Below are positions 44,733-55,087 of a stretch of DNA of 64,000 bases, in pieces (within the stretch, counting starts at the first letter, position 1; each line of letters starts with the position of its first letter). The stretch comes from CAWGYT01 sp963826795 (lineage in GTDB: Bacteria; Planctomycetota; Planctomycetia; Pirellulales; Pirellulaceae). The stretch covers positions 1 to 64,000 of the forward strand of contig CAWGYT010000007.1 in assembly GCA_963826795.1 (NCBI GenBank), given 5' to 3'. A program made the position numbers and the translations under genes. The notes under the pieces are model-generated. The model saw nothing but the letters and a program-made list of their open reading frames with translations, made no database searches and was not told the origin of the DNA.

Positions 44733-46817
44733 TCAGGCGACATCGCCCAGCTGCAGTGCGTGCCCGTAGCGCCCGAGGACCATCTTGCGGACTCGTTGCC
44801 AGGCGGGATGCTTCAGCTCTGGGTCGGCGGCGATCCGCTCCCGTGCGTCTTCGCGGCCTCGCTGGAGGATTGCTTGATCTCGCCGCAGATCGGCGACCAT
44901 TAAGGGCGGCAGTCCGTGCTGGCGCGTACCAAACAGCTCGCCCGGACCTCGTAGCTGAAAATCGATTTCGGCCAACTCGAAGCCGTCCCGGGTGCCGGCG
45001 AAGGCGGCGAGCCGCTGCTTGGCTTCCTCGGTTGTCGGTTCCGCGAATACACAGACAAAGCCGGGAAACTGACCGCGTCCCACGCGGCCACGCAATTGGT
45101 GCAGCTGCGAGAGTCCGAATCTCTCGCCATGTTCAATCGTCATCAGATTCGCCATCGGCACGTCGATCCCCACTTCGACCACCGAGGTGGCCACCAGCAC
45201 CTGCGTCGTGCCCGCCTGGAAATCATCCATCACTCGCAGTTTTTCATCAGACTTCATGCGGCCGTGCAAGAGATCGAGTCGGAAGTCAGCCAGTTCGCCG
45301 TTGGCCAGGTGCTCAAGCGCTGCCTCCGCGCTCGTCGTTTCGTCGTCTTTGTCGGCCAGCAGTGGCGAGATCACGAATCCCTGTTGGCCTTCGCGAAGTT
45401 TTCGGCGAAAAAAATCCCACCAACTCGCCCGCCGCGACTCCTCGCCAAGGTAGGTGTAGACCGGCTGTCGCCCGGGTGGGCCGTCGCGAAGGCAGGAGAC
45501 GTCCAGGTCGCCAAAGATCGTCATCGCAATCGTGCGCGGAATCGGTGTGGCGGTCATGACGAGGCAATGGGGATCGGTCACGCCCTGCCTCAGCGTCGCG
45601 CGCTGAAGCACCCCGAATTTATGCTGCTCGTCAATGATCACCAGCGCGAGTTTCGAAAAGGTCAAGTCCTGCAGAATCACCGCCTGAGTTCCGATCAGCA
45701 GATCCACGTCGCCCGCGGCCAGGTCCGCGATCAACTGGTCACGCTTCTTGCCCAGTGTCGAGCCCGATAGATACCGAATTCGGACCTTGCTCTTGGCCAA
45801 CAGGGCCGAGAGCGTCTGAAAGTGCTGCCTTGCCAGGACCTCGGTCGGCGCGATCAAGACGGACTGCGCACCGTGAGCAACCGCCAGCAGCATCGCATAG
45901 GCGGCAACGGCGGTCTTCCCGGTTCCCACGTCGCCCTGGAGCAGCCGATTCATAGGCGACGTCCGCGCCAGATCGCCGGCGATCTCCACGGTCGCCTGTC
46001 GCTGGTCCGCCGTCAGCTCGAAAGGAAACAATCGCTGAATCCGGGCGTCGATCCGCGCCGTCCGGGGCAGCGGAACAGCTCGTTGTCGCTGGTCAAGCTG
46101 TTGTTTGCGAAGCGCCAACGCCAACTGCATCACGAGCAATTCCTGATACACCAGGCGGTAGCGGGCCGCGGTCAGTCGCGCCGCATTCGAGGGCAGGTGA
46201 ATCTCGCGGAGGGCCGACTGGATCGAATCGATCCCGCTGGACGCCAAGAATTCCGGGGGAAACACCTCAGGGACTGAATCCACGTACGTTTCGACCGCGT
46301 GCCCGATGATTTTTCGCAGTTGATGCTGTTTCAGCCCATGGGTTAAGGCGTAAATCGGCAAGATCTCGCCCGGCGGTGATTCCTGGCCCTCGAGAATCGT
46401 GACGCGAGGATGCACGAATTCCCAGCGCATCCCGCGCTGGCGGGGCACCCCCGAAACAAGCACCGCCTGCCCGCGACGAAATCGCTGGAGGATAAAGGGC
46501 TGATTGAACCAAACCGCACGACAATGAGCTTGGTCCTGCCGCAACAGGATTCCCGCGATCGAACGCCCTGCCGCCGTAACTCGCTGCTCCAGGTCCTCAA
46601 TCTCGGCCACGACGCTGACCGGAACACCTTCCTCCAAGCCATCGAACATCCGACGCTCGGATAGGTCCGCATAGTCACGGGGAAAGCAGAACAGCAAGTC
46701 GCGGACCGTGCGCAATTCCAAACGCTCGAGCACTTTGGCTCGGTCGGGTCCGACCCCTTTCAGGAACTGGACCGGGGTATGCAGCGCCGCGACAGGCGAT
46801 TCAGGCCGATTCGTCAT
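44733..46817 (-). CDS. recG: ATP-dependent DNA helicase RecG
   Basis: 694 residues, typical RecG length. The N-terminal wedge domain (about 60-150) has the OB fold; the helicase core has Walker A GDVGTGKT at 295-302, IAPTEVLARQHF, DEQHKFGVLQR (DEQH at 396-399), MTATPIPRT, and the second RecA lobe with LLHGRMKSDEK, VLVATSVVEVGIDVP and HQLRGRVGRGQ. It remodels stalled replication forks and branch-migrates Holliday junctions. The frame is intact. It converges with the PEP-CTERM gene ending at 44715. Confidence 0.95.
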   Translation of the reverse strand: MTNRPESPVAALHTPVQFLKGVGPDRAKVLERLELRTVRDLLFCFPRDYADLSERRMFDGLEEGVPVSVVAEIEDLEQRVTAAGRSIAGILLRQDQAHCRAVWFNQPFILQRFRRGQAVLVSGVPRQRGMRWEFVHPRVTILEGQESPPGEILPIYALTHGLKQHQLRKIIGHAVETYVDSVPEVFPPEFLASSGIDSIQSALREIHLPSNAARLTAARYRLVYQELLVMQLALALRKQQLDQRQRAVPLPRTARIDARIQRLFPFELTADQRQATVEIAGDLARTSPMNRLLQGDVGTGKTAVAAYAMLLAVAHGAQSVLIAPTEVLARQHFQTLSALLAKSKVRIRYLSGSTLGKKRDQLIADLAAGDVDLLIGTQAVILQDLTFSKLALVIIDEQHKFGVLQRATLRQGVTDPHCLVMTATPIPRTIAMTIFGDLDVSCLRDGPPGRQPVYTYLGEESRRASWWDFFRRKLREGQQGFVISPLLADKDDETTSAEAALEHLANGELADFRLDLLHGRMKSDEKLRVMDDFQAGTTQVLVATSVVEVGIDVPMANLMTIEHGERFGLSQLHQLRGRVGRGQFPGFVCVFAEPTTEEAKQRLAAFAGTRDGFELAEIDFQLRGPGELFGTRQHGLPPLMVADLRRDQAILQRGREDARERIAADPELKHPAWQRVRKMVLGRYGHALQLGDVA

Positions 46818-46891
46818 GTCGCCGATTGTAGCGCATGACGTCGAATCTCGACCAGTCGGCTGAGACCGGACGGCAAGGCCGAAATCTCGGA

Positions 46892-49800
46892 TCAGCGTCC
46901 AACCCGGAGTAGATCATCGATCGTGAAGCGTTCCGGCTCATCCAGCACCACGCCGTTCGGTCCGTCCTCCGCGGTCGATGCCCCAGTTGCGATCGGGCCC
47001 GACTCCCAAATTCGGTCGCAAGCCAAGGGGTCGATCCGTCGCATCGAGGTCAGCGGCACGTCCGCAGCCGACGCGGTTGGCCTCGGGGCGCTGGCATCCG
47101 CCTCGACTTGGCCAACGGGCGCCTCGGCGGTCACCCGTTCGGTGGCCGCGATCTCGCTGAGGAAGGCCGGCGATGCAAGCGAACGATCGGCCGAATCCGC
47201 GTCGAACTCCGCACGTGAGCTGGCAGGAATCGCGGCGGCAACATATCCGCCATCCTGGAACGCGGCGACTAAGTCCGAGGTCGTGAAGTCACCATCGCAG
47301 TCCCAGTCGCCGTCCGCCCAGCCGGAGTTTCCAATCACATTGTCTTCGTACTCGCCCGCGACAAACACCTGCACCAGATCGCTTGAATCGAAGACGCGAT
47401 CGAGATTGGCATCGCCGACCGTCGTGCTCAAGATTTCATGCACCAGGTAAGACATGTCCGCGAGATCAATCGCGCCATCGCCATTCAGATCCAACTGTGT
47501 CTGATGCGCGTGTATTCCGGCGCACAGAAGATCGATATCGACGGCATCGACAATCCCATCGGCGTTGAGATCGCCCGGCAGGGCGCGCCCGTCGCACGTC
47601 CGGGTGAAGGCGTGGCGGCGATCCAACTCGCCGCATCTCCCCAGTGACGGTAATCGGCCCGCGGGTCGGCGATGGCGAGCGAGAAACCTCCACCGTCCGT
47701 TGCGGGATACCAGCTCGCACCATAATCGAACCGCAGAATGGCCGTTTCCAGCGGTGCCGCGAATTGCAGGACAAGCTGCTCGCCCCCGTTATTCAGCTGG
47801 CCTGTAAATTGGCCGGCCAATCGCGGCGTCGCGCCGTAGGCATTGACGAAGGCGGCGGTATCCTCCGTCACCACAATGTATTCGTCTGCCAACAGCGTGG
47901 TTCCGCGAGGGAACGTGAAATCAATTCCTCCGGCGAGGCGAACGCCCGAGAGATCGAGCACTTGATCGCTCGTATTCTGCAGCTCGAGATATTCTGGCAA
48001 CTCAGGACGAGAAGGATGGTACATCAGTTCGGTGATCCGAAGCCCATGCAACAGCCGCTCAGGCATCTCGTCGACCGGCGTCACGACGGTCGCTGAAGAA
48101 GTCAATTGGAGCCCGAATACGACGTCCGAACTGCTACGGTTCGCCTGATGAACTTCGACTGCGATGACATTTTCTCCGACCCTCCACGCCGAATTCGGCA
48201 CCGTGAAGGGCCCCTCTTGAGACGCCTGGCCCACGGTGCGGTTCGCCAAAGTTGAGGCCGTCACCGTGCCGCCGGGCATGCCTCGGCGTTGGATCTCTGT
48301 CCCGTTGACATACAGGACAAAACCATCGTCGACGATCGACGAGAAGACGGTCATCAAGTTATCGGGAATCGAATCAAACGAAACCGTCTTGCGGAAATAG
48401 TACGTAGTGTCACCAATTGGAAAACTGGTGCGCAGCAGCTGCGGTAGGGCCCCATCTTCATGGCCGAGCAACCCCGCGCCGGACGCCCACGAGGCGTCGT
48501 TGAAGGTCGACTCACGCCACGCCGTCCCGAGATCCTGGCCCGACGCGTTGTATTTCCAATCCGAATCCCAGTTGATCGACAACAACACGGTGGACTCGCT
48601 AATTTCGCCGCCGTTGCTGGCGCCGGGCGTCGGCAGATCGCTGAACGCCAAGTCGCGAGCTCCGTCCGGTTGGCGACCCTGGGAGTATTCGCTGGTCTGC
48701 GGGTAATAGAAAATCTGGTCGACAAACTGACCCGACGCGTCCATCAGTCCGAGGTGTTCGTGCGTCGCGTCGAGTCGCAACTCCAAATGATTTTTCCCGT
48801 CTTGCGGTCGACCGTCGGCAATCAGCACGAAGAACCCCTCGCCCTCAATAAATGAGAGCGGAGCCATCGGCGCCATTTGGGGAATGGCAAACGGCTTGTC
48901 ACTCAGGGCGAACCCGCTGACATCGATCGGATTCATGTCGGGGTTATACAGTTCCACAAAGTCTTGCGGCAAACGAATCCTGCCATCGGCGTACCATTCG
49001 TTGATTCTCGCCTGGTACGCATCTCCCAACGGTTGCGCCACGTTCGCGGCACCCAGCGTGGGCAGAGTCAGGGTCCAGGCTCCGTCAATCCCGGTCCGGC
49101 CGATCGAGCGATCCGCCAGCTGGTGGCCAAACTCGACGGAATCCAGCAACTGATTCGTAGGGCTAAACAAGTAGACTTCGTCACCCTGTTGATCGAGGCC
49201 GAATCCCAAATGCATGCCGGGCACACCGAAGTTCGAGTCCGCTGCCAAGAGCAAGTAGCCGTCCGGCGGGAGGACGGTTCCAGCGGGGAACACAAAACGG
49301 TGGGGCGAGCCTGCGTCGTCGCTGATTCCATGACCGCTCAGATCGACGGGTGCCGCCCCGGCGTTGTACAGCTCCACCACGTCGGTGAACTGCCCGTTCA
49401 AGGTCAAGGCCGCCACGTTGTTCGCCAGAACTTCATTGATCCGCACCGTCGAGACAAGGTCAGGGATCACCGTCCAGGATGGCGAGAGCGTGGGAACTGC
49501 TTGCCAGAGGCCGAGCGCATTCTGACCGCTGACGGAAACCTGATGCTGACCCGAGGCGAGGTTGTCGAGCTGAATCGCCTGATCGATTGGCAACGGTGGA
49601 CTGAGCGGCCCGTTGTCCAATTGGTAGCGGTACTGCAAGTAGCCCGGTCCGCCAACGGAGATCGTGGCCACCGTGGCGTTGGTCGTAAGCTGGCTGAAGC
49701 CGGCAAGAGTCACTCCCGGTCCAATCAGGGCTCCCATGTCGCCCCCCTTCGGCCCATGTCCTTTCGCGAGCGAGCCCGGCAACAACGCGAAGTCGCCAGC

Positions 49801-52800
49801 CGCCCCTGCGACGTGGGGATCGCCGAACACGTTGCCGATTCCGCTGACGCGGTCGGCATCTCCTTCCGGCAGATACGAATAGCTGACCTGCAAATCCGTG
49901 GTCGGCAATACTTCCTCGAACGTCGTGGCCGTGTCGGCGAAGATACTTCCTTGAACCAAGGCACCTTTGCCTGGCCCGGACGTCTGTCCCGGAAGGTCGA
50001 AATAGAGCGGGGCGAACTCCGATGAAACGACCGTATTGTTCAGGAAGTACATAAACGTCGTTTCTTTCACCAACGACGCATGTTGGACCCGGTCGAAGAC
50101 GTTCCGAATGACCCAGAAATCGCCACTCGAAGCCGAGATCGCATTGGAATTTCCGGGATCCGTATTGAACTCGTCTTTGGTGAAATTGTGAAAGCGATTG
50201 CCTTCGATATAAATGTCCCCGGTCATGTCCAAGGCGTCATCGCCACCGCCTAGGAATTCGTTGTCCAGGATTTGAGCGAACTGTCCAGTACCGCGGGGGG
50301 CATCAAAATCGATGGCATCGTTGTGGCCCGTGAGTGTCCCAAAAGTGTTGCCGCGAATCACCCACTGCCCGCCCGCCGGGATGCCTCCTCCCCAAATATG
50401 CTCACTGAGATTATTCGTACTCGGACTCTCACCTGGGGCGAACAATGTGGCAAACGTTGAATTGAGGACAGTCAAGGATGAATCTTGTGAGCGTATCCGG
50501 CGGCGATCCGTATGATCGAACAACGAGTTTTCGACGGCAAGGTTCGCGTTGGTCAATCCGACCATGCCGTTGTCCGTAATGCCGTATTCGAGAATCACAT
50601 GGTCCAGGCGGTTTTCCGCGGACGTATTCATGAATTGCAGTCCATTCCACGACGTCGCTCCTGGACGGCGTGTGAACCAGACCGGCGCTAACTCGCTACC
50701 CAAAGCGGTCAGCTGCCCATTGATCGTTAACGTCGCGCCTTGGTCGAAAAAGACGGTCGTGCCGGGGCCGATCTCAAGTGTCGAGCCACTCGCCACCACG
50801 ACATTACCTGACACGCGGTACGGACCCTGCTCCGCGGTCCAATTGATCGCGCCCGTCAGCGGGCCGTTGACGCTCACGTCGCTGCCGTCGTCATACCACA
50901 CATCGTAAAAGGTCGTATGGAGTGGTTCGCCACTCCCTGTCGGGTTGTCATAGGTGGTCACCCGCAAGCGATTCATGCCTGGAGTCAGCTCAAAACCGTC
51001 GGCAGGGTTCTGGGCTGCCGATGAGTAGCGCCAAGTGCCCTGCTGAGAATTGAGTGTCGCAAGCTGGTCGCCGACTCTGATCGCGAGCGTTTCGGCTTGT
51101 GGATACGCGCCGCTGAGCACGATCGAAGCAGCGGTCGAACGGGGTACTCCGCCCTGCAGCGTGAGGCCCGAAGTCACCGTCAGGACGGTGTTGATCCGAT
51201 CGCGAACGTAGGCCGCCCGCGCCGCGATAAAGGACTTGATCGAGCTGATCTCCGCGGCCGACGTGACATCCCGCAACGACTCGTCGATCGCTTGATTCGC
51301 CGCATCGCTCAGCATGACGTGGTCGATCAGGTCCAGGAACTGAGCATAATAACGCGGCAAGAATTCCGGGAAATTGATCAGTCGGTCAAGTGCCGGATTG
51401 CCGGCCGGCGCGAAAATCGACGAATCGATGCGGTTGAACAAGCTGTCTTGATCGTACGGGATCATGACGAATTGCGACTGGTTGAGGCCACGGTACAGGC
51501 CGTAGTCATCCCCCAGCGGATCGCCTGTAAAAAGCCCGTTTTCCTGATTGTCCAAGAGTTGGTTCATCGCAAACGCGCGAAACCACTGATCGACGTCAGC
51601 CACGGATTCGACCGCCTGAACGAACTCGGCATCCGATGCCAGATTTAACGCCCGAGTCAGCGCCATCACGTCCGACCAATCAGCTTGGCTCGCATTCGTG
51701 TTCTTGACGTAACTGACGTACGGCGCCGGGTCCTCACCGAAATAAGCCAGCCCCGCTCCCTCACCTCCCGGCGGCGACTCGTCGGGTCGACGACCGCGAT
51801 AGACATTGCCATGGGAATCCGTCGGAAAATGATTGTCGGCGAAATCACTGTCCATCATTTCGGCGTGCACATAGATTCCGCCATTCTTGCGATCAATTCC
51901 GTTCCCCAAGAGGCGAACCGCGTGCGCGTCCACTGCCGGCAGTCCCGCCAGGCGAAACAGAGCGCTGCCCACAATCTGGTCCGTTGGACTTCGTTGATTG
52001 AGATTAATCGTCGTATGGCCCTGCCAGGCCTGGTCGCCGGGAAAGTCAATTCGGTTGTTGGGAATCTGGTCATTTCGGCTGCCGCTGCCGCGAAAGCGAA
52101 CGCTCGTTCCGTACCGCAAGACGGACTCCGAGGGTGTCAGGGCGAGGAATGTCGCGTTGAATTCGGCGTCGCTCTGGCGACGGGCGTCACCGGGGCCGGG
52201 ACTGTCGAATTCCGCGCGGTCCGCCGGCGTCATGATCACGTGGTAGATCGCGGGGCTGCCCGGTTGCCAGGCCTGATTCGGATCATAGGCATCGTCGACC
52301 AGATAAAGTGCGTTGGCTGTTTGGCCTTGAGTTGTGGGGGCCGGCCACGTCCGATTTCGCCCCCCTGTATCTTCCGAGCGAACGTAGAATTCGACGACGG
52401 TCAGATTGGATTGTGCCGGCAGCGTGGCACCGAACTGGCCGTCTCCCGCAGCGCCGTCGCCGTGAACGCCGTCGTCGAACATGGTGACGGTTGAAAAACT
52501 ACCCGTCGCGTTCGCCCTCCAGTAAACCTCCGCGGAAGGTATCTCCGACGAATCGGCCATGATGACGGCGGTCACGGTGACCATCTCGTTGGAATGCGGC
52601 AGGAGTGGTGCGTGCGCCACTTGGGTAATGATCGGAGCAAGGTGAGGCGCGTCGACGGAGTTGACCGACCCGGGCGTTCCCCCGTCGACGTGGCTGGACG
52701 TCCAATTCTGGCCGTAGTCGTTGGACATGCTGGCGTCGATCAATTCCAGCGACTTGCCGCCTCCGTCGTGACCGGCCGTCCAAATCCAGCCCCGCCACCC

Positions 52801-53798
52801 ATGGTCACTCGGCCCGAGCGTTCGTGTGGCCCAGTCTCCCTCGCTGGCATACTGCACGCGATCGACCAGACTTCCGCTCGCATTCACCAACTCAACCGTC
52901 TCGCCAGAATTGCTGAGTTGTCCCGTCCAGCCCCCGACCAAATTGGGCAGGTTCCCGTGAGCTGCCACGAAGGCGTCCTTGTCCGCGGCGACCACCAACA
53001 TCTCGCCCGCCGGGATCGAGGCTGGTGGGAACGTGAAAGTGACTCCCTTTGTAAACTGCCAGCCCGTGACGTCGATCGGCGAATGCCCGCGGTTATACAG
53101 TTCGATAAACTCCAGCGAAGTCTCCTCGGCATCCAGGATCGTGCGCGCGGAAGGCTATACATCAATTCGCTAATGACAACGGCCTGAGACGAATCGGGAA
53201 TGGGTGTCGAATTCGCCAAGCCGGGCGTCGGCTCAAAGAAATAACCTTGCTCCGTTCCGTCGGGTCCGATTCCATACGAGATGTCCGCAGACTGAGGCGG
53301 GAATTGCGGCGCGTAGTCGAACTCAACGCTCGCGCCATCCGGTCGGACCAAGGCCAGATACTCTCCGCCTGCCGACAATTTAAAACTGGTATGCAGTGGC
53401 CTCGCGGGATCGTCGTGATCCTTGCCCGACGCGAACACGAGCAGGTACTGATCGGGCGACAACGTGACGGCAGGGAACTCCCATTGGACAAGGTCGTTCG
53501 GGTCGTCGGTAAGATACCAGCCCTGAAGATTTTCGGCCTGCGATCCCTGGTTGTGAAGTTCGATCCAGTCCGAGTACTCACCCGTGTCGTCGGCAAGCAC
53601 GCTGGTATTGGCGGCCATGAACTCGCTAATCACAACCGCAAGGACTTGCCGCGATTCCAGCGTCTCCAGTCCGCGCCTGGATCGCTTTGCGCTGTGCCGC
53701 TGGCGCCGCTCAAGGCGTGACCTACGTCCCCACCGCTCACGCAGCGAGGAAAAGCCTCCCGCCACCGATTCCCACATCACGATTAGGTCGTTCCGCAT
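46892..53798 (-). CDS. Giant surface protein: lamin-tail, CotH, beta-helix and dockerin domains (two frameshifts)
   Basis: About 2,300 residues after joining three frames. It starts at 53798 with a basic leader ending LETLESRQVLA, the motif seen at the start of large planctomycete exported proteins. Next come two lamin-tail domains (VVISEFMAANTSVLADDTGE; EFIELYNRGHSPIDVTGWQF), a CotH-kinase-like domain (YHVIMTPADRAEFDSPGPGD; VRFRGSGSRNDQIPNNRIDF), a right-handed beta-helix (VVVASGSTLEIGPGTTVFFD), three more lamin-tail units (VRINEVLANN; ARINEWYADG; LRITELMYHP) with a lectin-like insert, and a dockerin module (LPGDLNADGIVDAVDIDLLC; DGDWDCDGDFTTSDLVAAFQ). There is no PEP-CTERM end. Frames change near 53150 and 47590, one base missing at each. 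It is probably involved in attachment outside the cell. Confidence 0.85.
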
Positions 53799-53973
53799 GT
53801 AACACCGCCCCTCATCTGATTTCCCTTCTCAAGACGAACGTCGCGGTCCACGGCCGCGTGCTGCGTTCGAATCCGGACAACGCAATCCCGGAGCACCGCA
53901 GCGCCACGACGGCTTCGCCGACCGAGGGGCGACGGCAGGAAGCGTCTTTCACCAGCCAAAGGGATTCCCCACG

Positions 53974-54038
53974 TCAACGTCCAAGGTCAACGTCCAAGGT
54001 CAACGTCCAAGGTCAACGTTCTAGGTCAACGTCTCACC
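53974..54038 (+). repeat. 13-bp tandem repeat, five units
   Basis: Three exact copies of GTCAACGTCCAAG followed by two degenerate ones (GTCAACGTTCTAG, GTCAACGTCTCAC). It lies about 180 bases upstream of the giant surface protein gene. There are no spacers. Confidence 0.9.
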
Positions 54039-54303
54039 TTGGAAACGCTTCGCGGCAAAGCAAGAGTTCCACGGAAGGTCGCGGGGGTCAGCGGTCGGTT
54101 GATCGGTTCGCCGTCGATTCTTTGTTCCGAGAATCACGGCCTTTATCGTATGCCGCACTGACCCGCTCGCCAAGCGAAATGGGCTTCCAGCCATTGGTTG
54201 TCGCGGAGGGTCTTGGCGTGGGTCCTGTCGAAGATGGCGAGTGATGAAGGGAGAAGCCCCTGCAAGTCAGATCTTCAAGATGCGAAACTGGACGAACAGA
54301 CGC

Positions 54304-54331
54304 GTCGCTCGTCGCTCGTCGCTCGTCGCTC
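54304..54331 (+). repeat. 7-bp tandem repeat, four units
   Basis: GTCGCTC repeated four times, downstream of the RNase H gene. Confidence 0.9.
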
Positions 54332-54424
54332 GGACAGTTGGCAAAGATTACCGTTGGCGACGACCGTGAGCTGAAAGATGCGGAACGCCGTATCGAACGC
54401 AGCTCGTGCTGTGGCCAAGCCGAC

Positions 54425-54895
54425 TCAGCGATACCGTTGGCAGGCTGCCACCGCCAACTCGTCGCAGCGATCGTTTTCAGGGTGTCCGCTGTGACCGGCC
54501 ACGCGCGTGTACTTGACACGATGGCGCATTAATTGGGTGTCGAGTTCTCGCCAAAGTTCCTCGTTCTTGACGGGCTTGAGCTTACCTTGCTCGCGGCGTT
54601 TCCACCCGTTGGCTTTCCACTTCGGCATCCATTCCGTCATGCCTTTCCCGACATAGACGCTGTCGGTAAAGAGCTCCACGCGGCAGGGCCGCTTGAGCGT
54701 CTCGAGTCCGCGGACCACGGCCGTCAGTTCCATCCGATTGTTGGTCGTCTCCGACTCGCCCCCGGAGCATTCCAGTTCTTTCCGCGTGGACACGTGACGG
54801 AGGATGAACGCCCATCCGCCGGGCCCTGGATTGCCGCTGCAGGCCCCGTCCGTATACAACTGGACTTCCGCTGATGTTTCCCCGTTCGGCGTCAT
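54425..54895 (-). CDS. rnhA: Ribonuclease HI
   Basis: 156 residues, the usual length. It cuts the RNA strand of RNA-DNA hybrids. The four catalytic acids are visible: Asp in LYTDGACSGNPGPGGWAF, Glu in TTNNRMELTAVVRGLE, Asp in ELFTDSVYVGKGMTEWMPKW and Asp in GHPENDRCDELA; the basic protrusion WKANGWKRREQGKLKPVKNE is also present. Intact frame. It follows the heme-sensor kinase gene on the same strand but is separated from it by repeats. Confidence 0.95.
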   Translation of the reverse strand: MTPNGETSAEVQLYTDGACSGNPGPGGWAFILRHVSTRKELECSGGESETTNNRMELTAVVRGLETLKRPCRVELFTDSVYVGKGMTEWMPKWKANGWKRREQGKLKPVKNEELWRELDTQLMRHRVKYTRVAGHSGHPENDRCDELAVAACQRYR

Positions 54896-54976
54896 GCCCT
54901 CAATTCCTTCTTTTCACGCGGGCGTCTCGATGAGCGAAATCGGTTGAAAGGAATGGACGCGGGCGTTGCTTCATGC

Positions 54977-55086
54977 GGCTCGGCAGGAGCCTCGCCCTCC
55001 CGGGTTGCTTGTTCGGCTGGGCAGGAGTCTCGCCCTCCCCGGGTTGCTTGTTCGGCTCGGCGGGAGCCTCGCCTCCCCGGGTTGCC
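54977..55086 (-). repeat. EGEAPAEP-type REP, three tandem units of about 38 bp
   Basis: Each unit contains GGCTCGGCAGGAGCCTCGCC, CTCCCGGGTTGC and a TTGTTC link, with small differences. It fills the gap between the sensor kinase stop and the RNase H start and is the same palindrome family as 41866-41935. Confidence 0.85.
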
Positions 55087-55087
55087 G

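Larger units (their letters stand above)
53799..54424. other. Intergenic region with short tandem repeats
   Basis: No gene recognised between the giant gene start and the RNase H stop; open frames on both strands look random. Two tandem arrays are present, at 53974-54038 and 54304-54331. Confidence 0.55.

Noticed and set aside
48877..50025. Plus-strand open frame of 382 codons
   Set aside because: It is antisense to the giant lamin-tail/CotH protein; no domain pattern on the plus strand.
53974..54038. Possible CRISPR array
   Set aside because: Units are 13 bp and directly adjacent with no spacers, and no cas genes are present.
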